A stretch of 61,110 bases of DNA. Origin: an uncultured Opitutia bacterium. GTDB taxonomy: Bacteria; Verrucomicrobiota; Verrucomicrobiia; Opitutales; UBA953. The translations under genes and the position numbers were made by a program. Below, one piece after another: positions 60,001-61,110 of the stretch (positions within the stretch are counted from its first letter, which is position 1; each line of letters opens with the position of its first letter). The stretch covers positions 1-61,110 of the forward strand of contig CAIXHF010000024.1 of NCBI GenBank assembly GCA_903919185.1, written 5' to 3'. The notes below the pieces were generated by a model. That model did not search any database and had not been told where the DNA came from. It was given only the letters and a program-made list of their open reading frames with translations.

Positions 60001-61110
60001 GCCGGTCTTGACGATGCGGCCGCCGGCGACGCCCGTAGTGAGGTCAGCACCATAGACGCTGCCGTTGTAATAACCATCGCGGCCCGTGGCGTCTTGATTG
60101 ATCGTCAGGGTACTGCCGTTCAGGAAAAGGTTGGAACCGTAGCCAGTACCAGGGATGACGAGTTCGCCCTTGTTGTTCACGTCGGCCGCCGTGCGGACGG
60201 CATCCGCCGCCGTGAAGACTTCACCCGTGGTCGCCGTGCCTACGTTAGTCGAGCCTTTGGACTTAAGTGCAAAATCGGCTTGGAAATTACGAACCGTCTG
60301 GTCGCCCATGAGGACGACTTCGGCGCCGGAACGGGTGACGCCTGTGTACTGACCAGCACCGTTGGTGGTGATGGTCACGGTGCCGGGGTCAGCGAACAAG
60401 GCCGGGCGGTAGTCGACGTGCGGGTCAGCCCCCGTCGGGTTCGAAGGGGTTTCCTGATAGCGAATGTCCGCACCGCGACGCGAAAGGCCGAGGGCACCTT
60501 CCGTCGTGGTGGCGGCGTCGGAGTCGCTGGTGTCCTGCGTCCCGGCGATATTGAAAGAACTGCTGTTGGCAAAGGTCAGCCCGGTGGCACTAGCCAAAAT
60601 CGTCCGGCCGCCGCCGGCGATAAAGTCGCCGTTCATGCGGGAGTCGTTGAGGACGGTCAACGAACCAGCGCCGGTCTTGATGACCTTGCCCGAACCGGCG
60701 AGAATGCCGACGGAGCCATCGAAGCCTTGGTCGATATGAATACCGAGACGGTAGTTGTCGTCGGGACCCGTCGTGACGGTCGTCTGGAACTGATCGTTGT
60801 TGTCGCCCGCCTTGAGGTTGTGGAGGAAGTTAAGGCGCAGGGCACTGGTGCCGCTGCCGACGTTGACCGGGGTGTTCGTGAAACTGATTTCGGCCGAACC
60901 GTTGAGGACGACGGAGGAAACCCCCGTCATGCGCTTAGCGAGGGTGTAGTTGAGGGTAGCCGAAGCCGAGCCGGCGGCGATGTTGGCGATGAGGGTCGGG
61001 ACTTCCGTCGCCGCGAGGATGTTGCCGTCGACGGTCGTGCCGAAGTCGTGCCACATGTTGAGGTGGCCGCTCACCATGAGCAGACCGCCGTCGACGCGCA
61101 TCTGGCCCTG
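54055..61110 (-). CDS. Second giant autotransporter, 5' end outside window
   Basis: At least 2351 residues; the frame runs through the right edge (Gln-Gly-Gln before the first internal Met). By comparison with the neighbour, roughly 160 N-terminal residues including the signal are missing. The passenger has PATR-type repeats (GRIVKTGDGTLVFLLQNGS, GKLIKAGSETLNLRGTSNAFTGQIQVSGGTL). The barrel follows RRLEMRRYDRA and ends GYRRRF. Its overall plan mirrors the first autotransporter, and moderate similarity throughout suggests an ancient tandem duplication. It is first in a two-gene operon ending at the terminator near 47.05 kb. Confidence 0.9.
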   Translation of the reverse strand, partial: QGQMRVDGGLLMVSGHLNMWHDFGTTVDGNILAATEVPTLIANIAAGSASATLNYTLAKRMTGVSSVVLNGSAEISFTNTPVNVGSGTSALRLNFLHNLKAGDNNDQFQTTVTTGPDDNYRLGIHIDQGFDGSVGILAGSGKVIKTGAGSLTVLNDSRMNGDFIAGGGRTILASATGLTFANSSSFNIAGTQDTSDSDAATTTEGALGLSRRGADIRYQETPSNPTGADPHVDYRPALFADPGTVTITTNGAGQYTGVTRSGAEVVLMGDQTVRNFQADFALKSKGSTNVGTATTGEVFTAADAVRTAADVNNKGELVIPGTGYGSNLFLNGSTLTINQDATGRDGYYNGSVYGADLTTGVAGGRIVKTGDGTLVFLLQNGSYDYTEIQGGTFIANVQGLGQKDVFIGNGGTFAILQNNAGTLSANLSGSAGSTLKLLASAMIDNGSGAKIEVNPGRDPGQVDIVNAQTNFYGNIVVNDGVNLSFSGGANNTFVNASSITLDSGNTRETVLKFGDTNQLVRNLSGDLLSRVELGRGDITLEQNSSSANFQGSITGVGSFIKQGSAGFTLAGTTAAGAIKDSYYGATIVRPGGALSAGTANAVPNTSALVLVSTGSFNTAGLNQTFGGLFGSAASTLNIGASTVTIGYTPARAASMALDLAGSNPLLADYLGTTDQVNPVLNMASFTATGGAIAASTITTASTAGLAVGQVLTGTGIQVGTLITGIGAGTVNISKPLTAAAAGVIAATPTVTFTPTSGLSGASQLTATASAGLGVGQIIVGTGIADNSYLTAIVANTSFSVAGGTTGTTTVRTVSSAGLAVGQIVSGTGIAANTKIASITPNTSFFATGGSVGTRTITSTTTTGLFVGQTLTGTGIPAGATITAVTPTSITISASLTAKATGTVTVGALVGLSNALTATPSGTATVSALITLNNALTANLAAVPVYSGTVRSVDVTSLPLTPAELNALYAGSIKMSELTRRYLSTVAVGMNLGNYVAPTTDISFTSNLSFDGQLVGSGKLIKAGSETLNLRGTSNAFTGQIQVSGGTLDIAYNSLSNATSITVDAGANLAVTVDDAYVAGPSAVKRTMTTPVLGAGNFVKNGIGYLILNPTLTAGQVSYSGTTIVNNGWLEMNALSTNGAAVINSFNGTAAHLVLNATNDVTYSGLVSGTGELVIQAAASKTLTAGGSLTHTGGTNVLTGTLLAQNGWAGATTGNITVAAGAKARLNATTNLAATGVFVGAGTIVKEGTASLTLGTATTAFSGTYQSNAGTTILASANLFGGVNPTDLIAAIDLRGTSVLDVTANQTFRNLTGEATTQIAYGVNGVAITLPIDTGATNSFAGRFTRITGVTNASIIKTGLGTLDLSPTGGDNQLTSISVTAGRLIGTEAGYRGADIQVGAGAEVAFNAPTAGVAATFNNNISGIGAAAGTGSVVKVGLGEAILGNVNLTANTPDFKVEQGILTLTDSRAGSGIPMLTANVSAGATFRVKLANSRTLGSEITGSGILDLQASSAGVKLVNVISQPSVTTTNIGNNVRLDVSGINAVTGITADTGSFLQIGALGVGRTLTLTQTSDGVFSGTIEGTANFTVKGSGLFRYANNLQATTVGTVTVDGGYLGVNADNTKAITLATATTGTTKLGVYVATGGNSTYNGTLTGAVGAAQLVKIGAGTLNLTSGVTSSLKGDVFQSYDVHEGTLQVTLQPDLLNPTGPGIILPDTTGAGRAVTISGGTLALTVGTSGGTLLSGAGSTNTGNLTITTAAAGNTALLNVLGSVSGNVSVDGGTVLKLGTSGGTPLSIAGDLTVSNSSKLTGSANIGGNLTVAAGATVAPGYSPGTINVTGNFTLAGTANMEVSGDVFGGLYNDSVNFSGTANLSAGNVLVQRWNNGSSTVAPAFGQRFVLFKGTATPSVGANLVATYFTGATPAGITTDDLVGRYLVVAPAAVDAGAVASGYDGLVHNADGLVHKPNEYAVYAVRAASVYAVAGVDVGIISYVQAATNVAAGTVYVPGSTGTLDPLAARLITMSDVQLAPALLSLQPAALAAIPAAMALGQRAESDALLRRLEMRRYDRAGYSVYYNEGFALTTSSSFKGGSGSDATPFDSTVTGAMGGMIKDLNPWSVAGFSVGYTKSKANLTAGGASAGSVSGNTYRLTGFFSSMLGERKDSLFVDAGVSVGSSTNKSSRTTFLGTETASPKATGYGAFARLGAGYATKAGVSFSPYVGVDLAKVSGSGFDEAGDASALKVSSYSYTSARATAGSGMTWLTVGDGETLKFSIDFEAFAEFGGGKSTDISARLGGIDFVSKARVSAGSGFRVAPSFTYGPNPDSAYYLTLSLEKAGATQTTGFELGYRRRF
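58370..59060 (-). repeat. Four tandem GTGI modules in the second autotransporter
   Basis: Four successive units contain GLAVGQVLTGTGIQVG, GLGVGQIIVGTGIADN, GLAVGQIVSGTGIAAN and GLFVGQTLTGTGIPAG, spaced roughly 130-220 bp. They are followed by two LSNALTA-like units. In DNA the units read as imperfect tandem repeats. Confidence 0.75.

Overview
This GC-rich window carries the end of a replication gene, then about 45 kb of extracellular polysaccharide or O-antigen genes, then two giant autotransporters. The gene types suggest a Gram-negative bacterium, most likely Verrucomicrobiota (perhaps Opitutales). The pointers are outer-membrane autotransporters, CMP-Kdo enzymes, an EpsI-type exosortase-associated protein, a DUF4838 protein, a GbsR/MarR regulator and an S23-type four-helix-bundle gene. 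The lineage is an inference from gene content, because no rRNA is present.

Layout. (1) 1-1992: 3' part of dnaE. (2) 2.1-4.5 kb, plus strand: a truncated FkbM methyltransferase, a glycosyltransferase and a GT10 fucosyltransferase. (3) 7.3-4.5 kb, minus strand: SDR, GT2 and a ColD-like 3-dehydratase with His in place of the PLP lysine. (4) 7.4-13.3 kb: a GT2, a Gfo/Idh/MocA oxidoreductase, a GH128 glucanase, a DUF4838 protein and a PglC-type phosphoglycosyl transferase. (5) 44.7-13.4 kb, minus strand: about 28 tightly packed genes, many joined by ATGA overlaps, ending at a strong intrinsic terminator. (6) 44.9-46.9 kb: a GbsR/MarR regulator, a divergent oxidoreductase and tRNA-Glu(UUC). (7) 47.1 kb to the end: two consecutive autotransporters, the second cut by the window edge.

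The sugar-nucleotide genes fit together. Gmd and Fcl make GDP-fucose for the GT10 enzyme, and Gmd's product is also the expected ColD-type substrate. Ugd and Uxs give UDP-GlcA and UDP-xylose. WecB and WecC give UDP-ManNAcA. The arabinose-5-P isomerase and KdsB support CMP-Kdo. A PglE-like transaminase, PglD-like acyltransferase and PglC-like transferase point to a bacillosamine-like amino sugar, although no 4,6-dehydratase of the PglF type is present. Assembly is covered by Wzx, two Wzy/WaaL-like proteins and about nine glycosyltransferases. A heparinase-family lyase could trim the product.

Two features stand out. First, the operon carries an unusual acyl set: a KASIII, two acyl carrier proteins, a FabG-like SDR, an acyl-activating ligase and a nearby AsnB amidotransferase. 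This looks like a dedicated acylation or amidation branch for a sugar. Second, an S23 four-helix-bundle gene lies inside the operon on the opposite strand. It is bounded by composite inverted ends built from TTTGCAnnTTTGCAC boxes around a small hairpin. A 192-bp relative with the same ends but no gene lies 21 kb away, so the pair looks like an undescribed small mobile element. The longest stretches without a gene are 263 bp (44682-44944) and 256 bp (41107-41362). Both contain repeats and no further gene that I can see.
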